A DNA stretch of 25,519 nucleotides from Coemansia sp. RSA 922. Taxonomy: Eukaryota; Kickxellomycota; Kickxellomycetes; Kickxellales; Kickxellaceae. Where the stretch lies: the NCBI GenBank assembly GCA_027577415.1, contig JANBQS010000229.1:1-25519 (forward strand), in the 5' to 3' direction. Each line of letters starts with the position of its first letter. The first letter of the stretch is position 1. Below, in pieces: positions 1 to 8,516 of the stretch. The notes beneath the pieces are model-generated. The model had not been told where the DNA came from and searched no databases. It saw only the letters and a list, made by a program, of their open reading frames with translations. The translations under genes and the position numbers were made by a program.

Positions 1-1791
1 TTGCCTAGATATGGCAAGGCGCACACCCGATGCTCGGGCGCCAAGACACGTTCAGCGGTGGTCAACAACAGCGGACTCTCGGTGCCTCGGGTATTTGCCG
101 TCGACCTACACGAAGTCGACAGTGACAAGTTCCAAGACTCTCGCGATTCAGGGTTTAGTTCCTACGTTCTAACGACAGTTCTTCTGGTATCACTCTCAGC
201 CATGTGTATCGGATGGTCGCTTGGTATTGCGGGAGCTAGCAAACTAACAATCTGTCTATTCCAAGACGAGGACACTAGCAGTGGAGTAGGGGAGTTTCCC
301 AAGCACATATTATTCTCCGAAAACTCATGGTCCGTAGCTATCGGCATACTATCTGTCGGCGGACTCGTCGGAGCTTTGGCATCGGGTGTTATAGCTGATA
401 GTATCGGTCGGCGTAATACTTTGGTTATTAATAACGGATTCTTTTTGGCTGGATCTGTGTGGATGGGTACGGCTACTACTGCGGTACATTTTTCTCTCGG
501 TCGGTTTGTCATGGGTATTGGTTGTGGAGTAGCGTCTAATGTTGCTAATACTTATGTGGGTGAAATTTCACCTATCGGTTGGCGTGGATTCTACGGTGCG
601 TTCTTTCATCTCGCTCTTATGTTGGGTATTTTGGGCACTCAGATTGCTTCAGCATTGGTCGATCATATGCAGTGGCGTGTCGTTGTCGCTATTCCCGGAG
701 TACTATCCCTGATACAGATCGCTATGCTACCATTACGTGTCGAGTCGCCTAGCTACTTGATTAAAGCGCGACATGTCAATGAGGCCCGCCACGCGTTACT
801 CAAATTGAGGAGTGGATTCGACGTCACTGCCGAGTGGCAAGAGTGTCTGGCATCGCTGGATAGCTCCGCTTGCATTACAACGGATATACCGCCGGCTATT
901 GGTGCTAGTAGTTCGAGTAGCAGTGGGACACCTGGAAAATTCACGCATCCTAGAATCGGCAGCCTCTCGCAATTGGATTCGAGCACTGAGGATGCCAGCG
1001 ATAGCGAGGCCACTGTAAAATGCTCGGCAGCAGTGAAATCAGTAGCGGTAAAGACCGAAGTACAGACGCGCAAGCCGGGTATGTGGCAGATGATATGTGG
1101 ACGTACGCGTGACGACCTGCGGCACTTGGTCGTCTGCAATATGGCTGTAATGTGTCTGCAGCAGCTATGCGGAGTGTACGTGGTACTTTTCAGCGACTGT
1201 TCCCTAGCCTCTATGCTATTTGATCCCGAGAGTCCCCTACCAACTAGATGGGCCTGTATAATAGCCTGCGTTGCTGCGATCCCCGCCGGAATCCTCTGTA
1301 TGTTCAAAGTTGACACTCTGGGTCGTCGACCATTGCTCCTAATAAGTTTAGGTGGAATGTGTGCCTGTAGCGTATTAATCTCGGTCGGTCTGTTCTATGG
1401 TCCTAGTGCACTCGTTATGGCGGCTATGTTCCTCTGTTGCTTTGTGTTTAACATGGGTGTGGGCGGTATTCCCTGGTTCTATATCTCTGAGAGTACGCCA
1501 GCTTATGCTCGTAGCGCTATGACTATGCTCGGTTGTTCGGTGTATTGGTGTTTGTCTATTATTATTGGGTTAATCGTCCCTGCCATTGAACGCTCATCCT
1601 CTTCACAATGGCTGTTTGTTGTCTATGGAAGTATCAGTGCTTTGGGCTTTTTGTTTGTCGCTATGTTTGTTCCTGAAACTGCTACCAGGGCAACTGCTGA
1701 TATTGTAAAGGAACATTCTGGATCCATGCATTTTGTCATTAAACGTCGTCTACGAGGCTCGAGCCAGTTCTTTATCGGTGATAGGAGGTAG
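1..1791 (+). CDS. MFS sugar-porter-like transporter, 5' end cut by window
   Basis: Membrane transporter of the major facilitator superfamily, sugar porter type. The frame is open from base 1 and the first codon is TTG, so the true start is probably outside the window. Seen, in residues of the visible 596: GRR after the second helix (136-138), GRFVMGIG (167-174), ESPSYL (248-253, the PESP region), a Ser-rich loop (about 290-360), QQLCG (387-391), VDTLGRR (437-443), PWFYISE (491-497) and VPET (557-560). These are the family landmarks in the right order, giving two six-helix halves. Odd points: the helix-7 QQxSG motif has Cys in place of Ser and no following N-x3-YY, the PESP Pro is Val, and the central loop is expanded by roughly 60-90 residues. 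Substrate cannot be told; hexose, inositol or a vacuolar solute are all possible. The family call is firm, the substrate is not. Confidence 0.9.
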   Translation: MPRYGKAHTRCSGAKTRSAVVNNSGLSVPRVFAVDLHEVDSDKFQDSRDSGFSSYVLTTVLLVSLSAMCIGWSLGIAGASKLTICLFQDEDTSSGVGEFPKHILFSENSWSVAIGILSVGGLVGALASGVIADSIGRRNTLVINNGFFLAGSVWMGTATTAVHFSLGRFVMGIGCGVASNVANTYVGEISPIGWRGFYGAFFHLALMLGILGTQIASALVDHMQWRVVVAIPGVLSLIQIAMLPLRVESPSYLIKARHVNEARHALLKLRSGFDVTAEWQECLASLDSSACITTDIPPAIGASSSSSSGTPGKFTHPRIGSLSQLDSSTEDASDSEATVKCSAAVKSVAVKTEVQTRKPGMWQMICGRTRDDLRHLVVCNMAVMCLQQLCGVYVVLFSDCSLASMLFDPESPLPTRWACIIACVAAIPAGILCMFKVDTLGRRPLLLISLGGMCACSVLISVGLFYGPSALVMAAMFLCCFVFNMGVGGIPWFYISESTPAYARSAMTMLGCSVYWCLSIIIGLIVPAIERSSSSQWLFVVYGSISALGFLFVAMFVPETATRATADIVKEHSGSMHFVIKRRLRGSSQFFIGDRR

Positions 1792-2617
1792 TCTACTCCC
1801 CATTTTTTTACTATCTTGCAATACTTTATTTTGTCAACAACATACAATTATGCAAATTATACGTCAGGTTGGACACATGAGAGACGCGGGGGGAAGATAA
1901 AGAACAATGACGTCCATTGTCTATTTTTTTCTTCTTTCTTTTACCCCGCAACATACGCACGTGCACGGTCGTTCTAGAACAGGTCTGCTTATTTGCTCTT
2001 GGAAAGGCCGAGGAAAGGGGGGTGGCAGACGACCTGTGTCTGTGACGGCATAAATTGGAGGAAATCAATTAGCATCGGAACGAATCTTCTTTTTTTTTTT
2101 TTTTGAAGAATGCGTGACAAAACAGCTTTTTTATTTATTGTGAAATTGGCACCCGGCTATTTTGACCCATTGCATCTAGTGTAGATATATGACTCTTTAG
2201 CATGTAGTGGAAGCGAATACCACAACCGGATACTCATGCAGCGTTGCACTATGGAGGCAAAAAACGTATTTCTTCATGTCGGATGCTAGCTGTTCGTTTT
2301 TCACCATGCAGATCAAGCGCAGCACAATAGTTCCAAGCACATGTAGTGAGGGAAGGGATTCACAAAAAGAGAAATCCGGAAATGAAAGAGCTTCTCTATT
2401 CCAGTCATGGCACCCACGATGTCCCGACCACTGGCTCTTTCCCGGCCATAGATAAATTCTCCGGAAGGACCTTCAGTTTCTATGCGTGCATGTGCACATC
2501 CCCTTTGTGCGTTCCGGCACACGCATGGAGTAGCTCACTTCATTCCGGGCATATGCCAGATTAGGACGAAGGCAAGTCGTCACACGCTCTTTTTTTCTCC
2601 GCTCTCTCCCAATTAGC
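1792..2617. other. Intergenic region between transporter and antiporter genes
   Basis: No gene supported. ORFs of 60-80 codons here lack ATG starts or any recognisable motif. The stretch is pyrimidine/A-T tract rich, with a run of 14-16 T near 2090-2104. It holds an E-box palindrome GCACGTGC (1957-1964), the palindrome GTTCTAGAAC (1971-1980) and the palindrome ATGTGCACAT (2490-2499). It must contain the 3' UTR of the transporter and the promoter of the antiporter. Confidence 0.6.
1957..1980. promoter_or_regulatory. Adjacent E-box and heat-shock-element-like palindromes
   Basis: CACGTG (1958-1963) inside the 8-base palindrome GCACGTGC is the core site of fungal bHLH factors of the Pho4/Cbf1 type. 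Seven bases further is GTTCTAGAAC (1971-1980), which contains TTCtaGAA, the two-unit core of a heat-shock element. The sites lie about 780 bases before the antiporter start, so which gene they serve, if any, is inference. Confidence 0.3.
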
Positions 2618-2625
2618 TTATAAAA
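2618..2625 (+). promoter_or_regulatory. TATA box of the antiporter gene
   Basis: TTATAAAA sits 134-142 bases before the ATG at 2760 and is followed by a long pyrimidine-rich leader, a usual arrangement in fungal promoters. Confidence 0.5.
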
Positions 2626-2759
2626 CCGCTGTTCCCCCCTTCTCCGTCGCTCTCTCTGTATTTGGTCCAGAGCGTCTGACAAGTTTCTCTTTTCTCTTCT
2701 TTTTTCTTTATATTTTTAATCCACTTGATACTTGTATTTATCCACTTTTTTTTAAACAA

Positions 2760-5700
2760 ATGGCAGGCGGTACTAGCTCGCCGAGTATCATCTCGGGGCG
2801 TAACCCCATTGCGTACTCTACATCCGACCCGCTGACACTATTCATTGTCCAGCTTTTGATCATCGTGTGCATCTGTCGGTTCTTGCATATGTTTCTCAAA
2901 AAGATCAATCAGCCAACTGTCATATCCGAGATTCTAGGCGGCATCATCTTGGGCCCTACGGTATTGGGTCGCTGGACAGCCTTCACAACCAACGTCTTTC
3001 CGAAGGAGTCCTTGACTAACCTCAACCTCGTGGCCAACTTTGGCCTCGTCCTGTTCCTATTCATGGTGGGCCTCGAGCTGGACCCACGCGTGCTCAAGCA
3101 CAACTTACATCGCAGTCTGATTATCAGCGCTGCTGGTATCGCGCTTCCGTTCAGTCTGGGTATTGCCAGCAGCTATGCGCTGTACCACATTCTGATGAAG
3201 GACCAAGGAAGTTTTATCAACTTTTTGCTGTTCCTCGGTGTCGCCATGGCCATCACTGCTTTCCCCGTGCTGGCGCGTATTCTGACCGAGCAGAACTTGC
3301 TCAAGACTACGGTCGGCTCTATCGCTATCTCTGCGGCGGCCATCGACGACGTCGTGTCGTGGTGCTTGTTGGCGCTGGTTATCGCGTTGACTAACAATAC
3401 GTCGGGACTGACGGCGCTCTGGGTGCTTTTGGTCGGCGCTGCGTGGGTGCTGTTTATCTTGTTTGCCGTCAAGCCCGCATACTACTGGTACCTCCGGCGC
3501 ACTGGGTGTCTGGGTGGGCGCGACCCGCCGCAGATCGTCTTGTTTGTCACCTTCATGGCGGTCCTGGTATCTGCGTTCTTCACTGACGCTATCGGCATCC
3601 ACGCCATCTTTGGTGCATTCCTAATTGGCGTCATTGTCCCGCACGACGGCGGGTTCGCTATCAAGGTCACGGAAAAGATCGAAGATTTGGTTCAGATCTT
3701 TTTGCTGCCGATATACTTTGCGCTCTCTGGGCTCAAAACCAATCTATCGGACTTGAACGACGGCAATACCTGGGGTCTGCTTGTGCTTGTCTGTGTCGTG
3801 GCGTTTGTTGGCAAGATTGCAGGCTGTACGCTGGCAGCGCGGTTCAGCAAGTTTTCGTGGCGCGAGTCTCTGACCATCGGCTTCTTGATGAACTGCAAGG
3901 GACTCGTGGAGCTGATTGTGTTGAATATCGGTCTGCAGGCAGGCGTGATTAATACCAAGATCTTTACAATGATGGTGGTCATGGCGCTAGTCACAACATT
4001 CGTTACGGCGCCCGCAGTGGCGTATCTGTATCCGCCAAAGTACCAGCAGCGTATCGAGGACTTTGGCAAGTCGGACGATAACGCCAGCGCATTCACTAAG
4101 CGGCATGGGCCTGAGGCCGGGGCGCCAATGAGCATTTTGGTGGTGCTGAGTCGGTTGCAGCAAGTGCCTGGCGTCATGACTCTGCTCGGATACCTCCACC
4201 ACCAGCCAGAGCTCTCGTCGACGCGCAAGCTGACTGCCAACATCAGCGGCGCCCATGCGCAAGAGCTCATCCACAGACACTTGTACCGGCCTATTAGCGT
4301 ATTTGGCTTGCGGCTGCTAGAGCTGTCGGGTCGCAACTCGTCGATTATGAACGAGTACGAGTCTGACCAGCAGGTGATGATGGATCCGGCCATGTCCATG
4401 TTCAGGGCATTCGCGCGGGTTGCCAACCTCATGTTCCACGCTGCGCTGTCGTATAGCGAGCGCGAGCACTTTGTCGACAATGTGCTGGGCAGCGCTCGGG
4501 ATGCCGATGCGGAGTTTACTGTCGTGTCGGCGTTTGGCCGTGGCAGCACGGGTGCCAGTGCTGGCGAGATTGCGCCTGGGTGGTTCGAGAGCATGGGCTG
4601 GGGCTTCACTACTGACCAGCAGGCGGCCTTTATCATGGCGCTGTTCGATAAGGCGCGTGGCCATGTCGGCGTGTTTATTGACTGTGGCATATCTGATGGC
4701 GGCGACTTTTCAGCTGCCAAGCCCGCTATTGCGCTGCCAGCCGAAGAGGACGATGAGGAGGAGAAGATGCAGCAGAAGGAGACCCGCGTTATGTTCTCTA
4801 CGCCCGGCGTCGTTGACCACGGAGTTGCTGGCGGGCCCTCGCTGACCCCCATGTACTTTGGCGATGGCCGACGTGTACCGCTGGTGGTTGTGCCGTTCTT
4901 TGGCGGGCCTGATGACCGCCAGGCAGTCAGGCTAGCGGCGGACCTCTGCACACACTCTGCCGTTCAGGTCCTGGTCTGGCGCTTTGTCAGGGCTGTCGAG
5001 CCTGGAAGCCGAGACACTGACGACCACTTGACGACGGTTCCGCCTACTGCTCACCTGGCCTCTGCTGGCATTATCGAGCAGCATGACTTGGATCTGGCCG
5101 CGACCCGTGTCAATTACGGCGGCGATTGGGATGCCGAGGCAGGCACTGCTGGCGCTGGCAAGGGCGAGGCCATTGAGCGCGAGGAAGACGAGGTGTTTAT
5201 TTCCTCTTGCTTGCATCCTCGCTCGCTCGACTCCAACCACAATAGGCGTCGGGACTCTGTTGGCAGCGTGGTTAGTGGCGTTGCTGGCGCTTCGGCCTCG
5301 CCCACTGCTTCGCCTCGTGGGCCTGGCGCTACGCAGGGGATTGCCGCGCCGCCATCGATCCAGCCGCAGTTGGGCCAGGCTGCTACCAGAGAGTCACTGG
5401 AGCGCATATCGACGTCTGGCGAGAACCAAGGCGAGGGCGGTGGCATTCGCCAAAAGATTACGCAGAAGCTGCGCCTACGCCAACAGGGCACGCGGTCTAC
5501 TACTGAGGCTGTAGGGCTCCGTCATGGAGTCGACGGGCTGGACCGTAGTGGTATTGATGACGACTCTACACTGTCGCCTGGTCTGCGCGCCACGCAGTTT
5601 GCTAACCTCACTATCGAGACTATTGTGACGACAACGCCGTTGCAGACTTTCTTGCTCAAATCACGCTTGCTCTCTGCGCCAGATCTCATTGTATGTGGCC

Positions 5701-5900
5701 GCTCGGTGCAGCTCAGCCTGCCATACTTTAATAACGCTCGAGAGCTAGCCGCAGCGACTCAGCGACCATCAAGCCAGGCAAAGGCTGAGCGTCACCATGC
5801 CTTGGGCTCTGTCGCAGAGTATATCTTGGGCTTTGGATCTAGCGCCAGTTTGCTGGTAGTCCAAGCCAGTCAGAATGCACTGGGTCTGGAAAAGGACTAG
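2760..5900 (+). CDS. KHA1: KHA1-like K+(Na+)/H+ antiporter, CPA2 family
   Basis: Monovalent cation/proton exchanger, 1046 residues. The N-terminal ~430 residues are a Na+/H+-exchanger domain with about 12 hydrophobic helices. It includes the NQPTVISEILGGIILGP-type entry helix (about 50-67), FMVGLELD, AFPVLARIL, and the acidic pair D196-D197 in AAAIDDVVSW, the expected ion-binding site of CPA2 transporters. The rest is a long cytosolic tail with a putative nucleotide-binding/universal-stress-like fold (conserved blocks near 700-760 and 970-1000) interrupted by acidic (about 660-675) and Ser/Gly-rich low-complexity segments. Yeast Kha1 is about 870 residues and works in Golgi/endosome pH and K+ homeostasis; plant CHX proteins are relatives. 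The extra length lies in the tail. The ATG at 2760 follows an A-rich leader and a TATA box. Its 3' end is 29 bases from the convergent small gene. Codon use is GC-rich compared with the orphan genes further right. Confidence 0.92.
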   Translation: MAGGTSSPSIISGRNPIAYSTSDPLTLFIVQLLIIVCICRFLHMFLKKINQPTVISEILGGIILGPTVLGRWTAFTTNVFPKESLTNLNLVANFGLVLFLFMVGLELDPRVLKHNLHRSLIISAAGIALPFSLGIASSYALYHILMKDQGSFINFLLFLGVAMAITAFPVLARILTEQNLLKTTVGSIAISAAAIDDVVSWCLLALVIALTNNTSGLTALWVLLVGAAWVLFILFAVKPAYYWYLRRTGCLGGRDPPQIVLFVTFMAVLVSAFFTDAIGIHAIFGAFLIGVIVPHDGGFAIKVTEKIEDLVQIFLLPIYFALSGLKTNLSDLNDGNTWGLLVLVCVVAFVGKIAGCTLAARFSKFSWRESLTIGFLMNCKGLVELIVLNIGLQAGVINTKIFTMMVVMALVTTFVTAPAVAYLYPPKYQQRIEDFGKSDDNASAFTKRHGPEAGAPMSILVVLSRLQQVPGVMTLLGYLHHQPELSSTRKLTANISGAHAQELIHRHLYRPISVFGLRLLELSGRNSSIMNEYESDQQVMMDPAMSMFRAFARVANLMFHAALSYSEREHFVDNVLGSARDADAEFTVVSAFGRGSTGASAGEIAPGWFESMGWGFTTDQQAAFIMALFDKARGHVGVFIDCGISDGGDFSAAKPAIALPAEEDDEEEKMQQKETRVMFSTPGVVDHGVAGGPSLTPMYFGDGRRVPLVVVPFFGGPDDRQAVRLAADLCTHSAVQVLVWRFVRAVEPGSRDTDDHLTTVPPTAHLASAGIIEQHDLDLAATRVNYGGDWDAEAGTAGAGKGEAIEREEDEVFISSCLHPRSLDSNHNRRRDSVGSVVSGVAGASASPTASPRGPGATQGIAAPPSIQPQLGQAATRESLERISTSGENQGEGGGIRQKITQKLRLRQQGTRSTTEAVGLRHGVDGLDRSGIDDDSTLSPGLRATQFANLTIETIVTTTPLQTFLLKSRLLSAPDLIVCGRSVQLSLPYFNNARELAAATQRPSSQAKAERHHALGSVAEYILGFGSSASLLVVQASQNALGLEKD

Positions 5901-5929
5901 CTTGTTATTCATAATCATTAATATACTAT

Positions 5930-6316
5930 TTATCCTGAACTCATTAGTTGCGCTAGTTCATCGACTGTCTCGCTGACGGCTGTTTGGTGTTGTTCGTAGA
6001 TTACTGCCATTTTTTCTCGTTCTTGCTTGGCCTTTTGCGCCAGTTGTGAGAGCGTGAGGATAGGCGCCTGGTTGATGCCTCGCAGGGACTCGCTAATGTC
6101 CTGGTGCATTGTCGTCTGATCTAGGGCTTGGCGTACTGTGCGTCGACCGGCTGTGTGTTTGGTCGATGCTGCTAATAGCCCCTTTGCTTGCTTTTGTTTC
6201 TGCGGTTGCCGTGCTGTTGTGCGTCCTGGCTTTGATACGCTGCCTGGCTTTGGAGTTGTGCCTCGGAGCTTGCGTTTCAGTGCTTCTTTTTTATCATTTG
6301 CCTGTGAATTGGTCAT
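5930..6316 (-). CDS. Small basic protein with C-terminal coiled coil, unknown function
   Basis: 128 residues. The frame extends upstream to a GTG at 6358, but the first ATG is at 6316. A TATA box at 6371-6382 lies only about 15-25 bases from 6358, so 6316 is the sensible start. The N-terminal half is Lys/Arg/Gln/Thr-rich and disordered-looking, with basic clusters that could be nuclear localisation signals. Residues about 85-125 form a likely amphipathic helix (LSQLAQKAKQEREKM, then VSETVDELAQLM). I do not recognise it. The shape is common among small subunits of chromatin or kinetochore complexes, but that is only an analogy. Convergent with the antiporter gene, 29 bases apart. Confidence 0.7.
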   Translation of the reverse strand: MTNSQANDKKEALKRKLRGTTPKPGSVSKPGRTTARQPQKQKQAKGLLAASTKHTAGRRTVRQALDQTTMHQDISESLRGINQAPILTLSQLAQKAKQEREKMAVIYEQHQTAVSETVDELAQLMSSG

Positions 6317-6370
6317 AATTGGAAAAAAAAATGTTAAGGAATTGAATAATTTTCGCACTCTTTAAGAGAA

Positions 6371-6382
6371 GTATATAAAATA
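6371..6382 (-). promoter_or_regulatory. TATA box of the small basic protein gene
   Basis: On the minus strand the sequence reads ATTTTATATAC, 55-66 bases before the ATG at 6316. That spacing leaves room for a short leader and argues against the upstream GTG at 6358. Confidence 0.5.
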
Positions 6383-6439
6383 GCTGAACAAAAAAGGAGA
6401 AAAAAAAAGAAAAGATTTATTGGAAACGGAGCATGGTGA

Positions 6440-6790
6440 TGGGTTGCATATGCGGGATTTTCTTCGGGATTTTCTAAAAATAGTATAAAAGCAAATTCAT
6501 ATCCCTTCACATGGCTTATGAGAGCTCGTCTGCAGGCCCTGAATGCTCTCATACTAGGCCATGATTTGTCATCCACACTGCTCAAAATACAACCAGGTCT
6601 GAGAGCTCTCCCCAAGGAGTTTCACCTTGTCGCCATCTACCTTGTCAATCACACTAAAGCTGATTAGATGGTTATGCTAGCAGCCTGCCCAAAATGCGTG
6701 GTAGGCTATGACAACAGATTGGACGGAGTTTAGAAGCGGGGTGCTCTAACTGTTGCTAGTACTGGCCAGATTGGTTTCTTTAGAGCATAG
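6440..6790 (+). pseudogene. Coding relic with two in-frame stops
   Basis: One plus-strand frame runs from 6440 to the stop at 6788-6790, broken only by TAG at 6665 and TAG at 6731. It contains a 49-codon ORF from ATG 6518 (MRARLQALNALILGHDLSS..., ending LVNHTKAD). It resumes directly after the first stop with MVMLAACPKCVVGYDNRL, then after the second with KRGALTVASTGQIGFFRA. Residue composition looks protein-like throughout; the last segment is reminiscent of a beta-propeller blade, but no family is identified. A TATA-like GTATAAAAG at 6483 is too close to ATG 6518 to be a convincing promoter. Best read as a decayed gene; a short live ORF or an unrecognised spliced gene are alternatives. Confidence 0.35.
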
Positions 6791-6822
6791 TCCAAAAATC
6801 CGAAAAAAGACATGCAAGTGAC

Positions 6823-7196
6823 CTACACAAAATAGGTCAACGGCTGTATCATGGAATAAAGAAAAGTCACACACTGTGGAGTATTCCCTTTACTCTCTCT
6901 CTCTCATAAAAAGACATTCTTCAGACAAGACTGAACCAAGCATCGGTCCTTCAAAGAAGCGCAAATATGATGCAGCTTTAGAAGCTTTAACCATGAAAAC
7001 GCATTCAATTACAAGGTTCCTCGCGACACAGGACATAGCAACACTATAGCCAAATTCTACTTTCATCATGCTATATCTAGTCAATAGGCGTTTCTCTGTC
7101 TACCAGCCAGCCAATAATTTTTCAAATCTCCAAGAAGGCCTGATATCAACGTCCAAATTTTTTATTCCTAATCTAACAGCTTTCAAAAAAAAGTAA
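6823..7196 (+). pseudogene. Second coding-like stretch, one in-frame stop
   Basis: A different plus-strand frame is open from about 6823 to the TAA near 7196 except for one TAG at 7047. The translation includes a basic, nuclear-signal-like GPSKKRKYDAALEALTMK and later LVNRRFSVYQPANNF. There is no ATG before 6993. It may be the continuation of the 6440-6790 relic after a frame change, or a separate fragment. No family recognised. A short CT microsatellite (about 6892-6905) lies inside it. Confidence 0.28.
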
Positions 7197-7279
7197 TCGC
7201 ACATTGGTTTTTTGATATTTCAAATCACAAAAAATACAAACTTATTCTCTGCTCTTTGTTTTTATTTTATTTTTCAATA

Positions 7280-7966
7280 ATGGCCTTCATTTTCACACCC
7301 GCAGACTACATTTTCAGCAACTCGCTACTATTGGACACGATTTGTGTCTATCTGAAGCAACCCGATCTCGCCCAACTCTGTCAGACCCAGAAACAGATAT
7401 GGCTAACTGCTATCCGACACCTATGGAAGAAACCAAAGTTCTATACCGAAAGACAGCTCACCTTCTTTTCACGAACTGTTGGTATTGCGTCCTTATTTCC
7501 ACTTGGCAATGCTCGCAGCTACGGTTACTTGGTTCAAGAACTGGATTTTACAACGATTCGTTACCGGCAATACTGTGCGATAAACTACAACCGGCTTGCG
7601 CCAATATTTAAGGCATGTACTCGGGTGAAGGTTCTCAAAATGGAAAAGTGCGGAACAATGTCTGGTTTAGAGTTTGAACGTCTTTTTGCAGCTAACCAGT
7701 CGATTTGCTTGTCCCTAACGTCTTTGGATATCAGTACAACATCCTACAGTATCTTTAATGTGGTCGCTGTTATAGAGCTGCTCCCTAATATCAAAAAGTT
7801 GGACCTAAACCGGAGCAATGCTACTTACAAAGTAGTCAATGCTATTTCCAAGTACATGCCTAAACTCGAATGGCTGGATATCAGCAGTTGTAGACACCTT
7901 ACGCGCTATGGTATTGAATATTTTTCCAAGGGCTGTCCCAAGCTCACCTATTTGAAGACAAATTAA
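7280..7966 (+). CDS. F-box/leucine-rich-repeat protein
   Basis: 228 residues from ATG 7280; the frame also runs 8 codons upstream to a TTG, which I discard. Residues about 9-52 look like a degenerate F-box (SNSLLLDTICVYLKQPDLAQL, then IRHLWKKPKF). Residues about 75-228 form leucine-rich repeats of the cysteine-containing AMN1/GRR1 type: VKVLKMEKC, LTSLDIS, IKKLDLNRS, LEWLDISSCRHLTRYGI. In this family the F-box binds Skp1 and the repeats pick the substrate for SCF ubiquitylation. It is short: GRR1-type proteins usually carry many more repeats, and this one ends after about four. Leader is T/A-rich; no TATA is obvious. Confidence 0.75.
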   Translation: MAFIFTPADYIFSNSLLLDTICVYLKQPDLAQLCQTQKQIWLTAIRHLWKKPKFYTERQLTFFSRTVGIASLFPLGNARSYGYLVQELDFTTIRYRQYCAINYNRLAPIFKACTRVKVLKMEKCGTMSGLEFERLFAANQSICLSLTSLDISTTSYSIFNVVAVIELLPNIKKLDLNRSNATYKVVNAISKYMPKLEWLDISSCRHLTRYGIEYFSKGCPKLTYLKTN

Positions 7967-8516
7967 TGCCATAATATAATTGATAGCTTAGCTAGACGCT
8001 AATGAGCAGGGGGTGCCTGCCCACCAACCATACAAGCGACCAAAGCTATGGCCGAGTTTAGACAGAGGTAAGGAAAGAGAGGCGGTGCCTTGTTTATTTA
8101 TTTAAATTCTTGTAAAACTATATGAATGTTCAGGCCCAAAAAGGGCAAAACCCACAGCTTGTTAGCGTTTAGCTAACATATCAATATTCTAGTGACAGAT
8201 ACATGGGTGGTTGTGAAAGAAAACAAGTGGGCATATGAAATGGCCTGAGAGTCAATTCAATATATAGAAAGGAGGTTTGCCTTGTTGGCTGTCTATGTTG
8301 GCAATATTAGTAGTTCATAAGGTATTAGCTTTCCCGTAGCAAAAAATATATTTTCAATATGGCTATATAGCTGAATTTGTCCTTTTGTTAAAAGAGTTAG
8401 ACAATTAATTGTGTCGGGTTGCTGTTTACTGCGCAGTATCCCCAATATTTCCGCTTGTTTTTCTGTTGCTCGTCTCGCTATCAGCTGACAATGTGAAGAG
8501 AACCAAGGGGATATGG
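7967..8516. other. Intergenic region, no gene supported
   Basis: A/T-rich. It contains two small hairpins: GCCC/GGGC around an A5 loop (8134-8146) and a perfect TGTTAGC/GCTAACA 7-base stem (8160-8178). The frame 8409-8591 encodes a signal-peptide-like hydrophobic run but starts at TTG with a stop just upstream and no ATG, so it is not called as a gene. Confidence 0.5.
8160..8178. repeat. Hairpin, 7-base perfect stem
   Basis: TGTTAGC (8160-8166) and its exact reverse complement GCTAACA (8172-8178) flank a 5-base loop. It lies about 190 bases downstream of the F-box/LRR stop. Possible 3'-UTR structure or chance. Confidence 0.4.

Noticed and set aside
3692..4951. 419-codon open frame on the minus strand
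   Set aside because: It lies exactly opposite the antiporter gene and is a GC-rich shadow frame; its translation has no domain and the plus strand is clearly coding.
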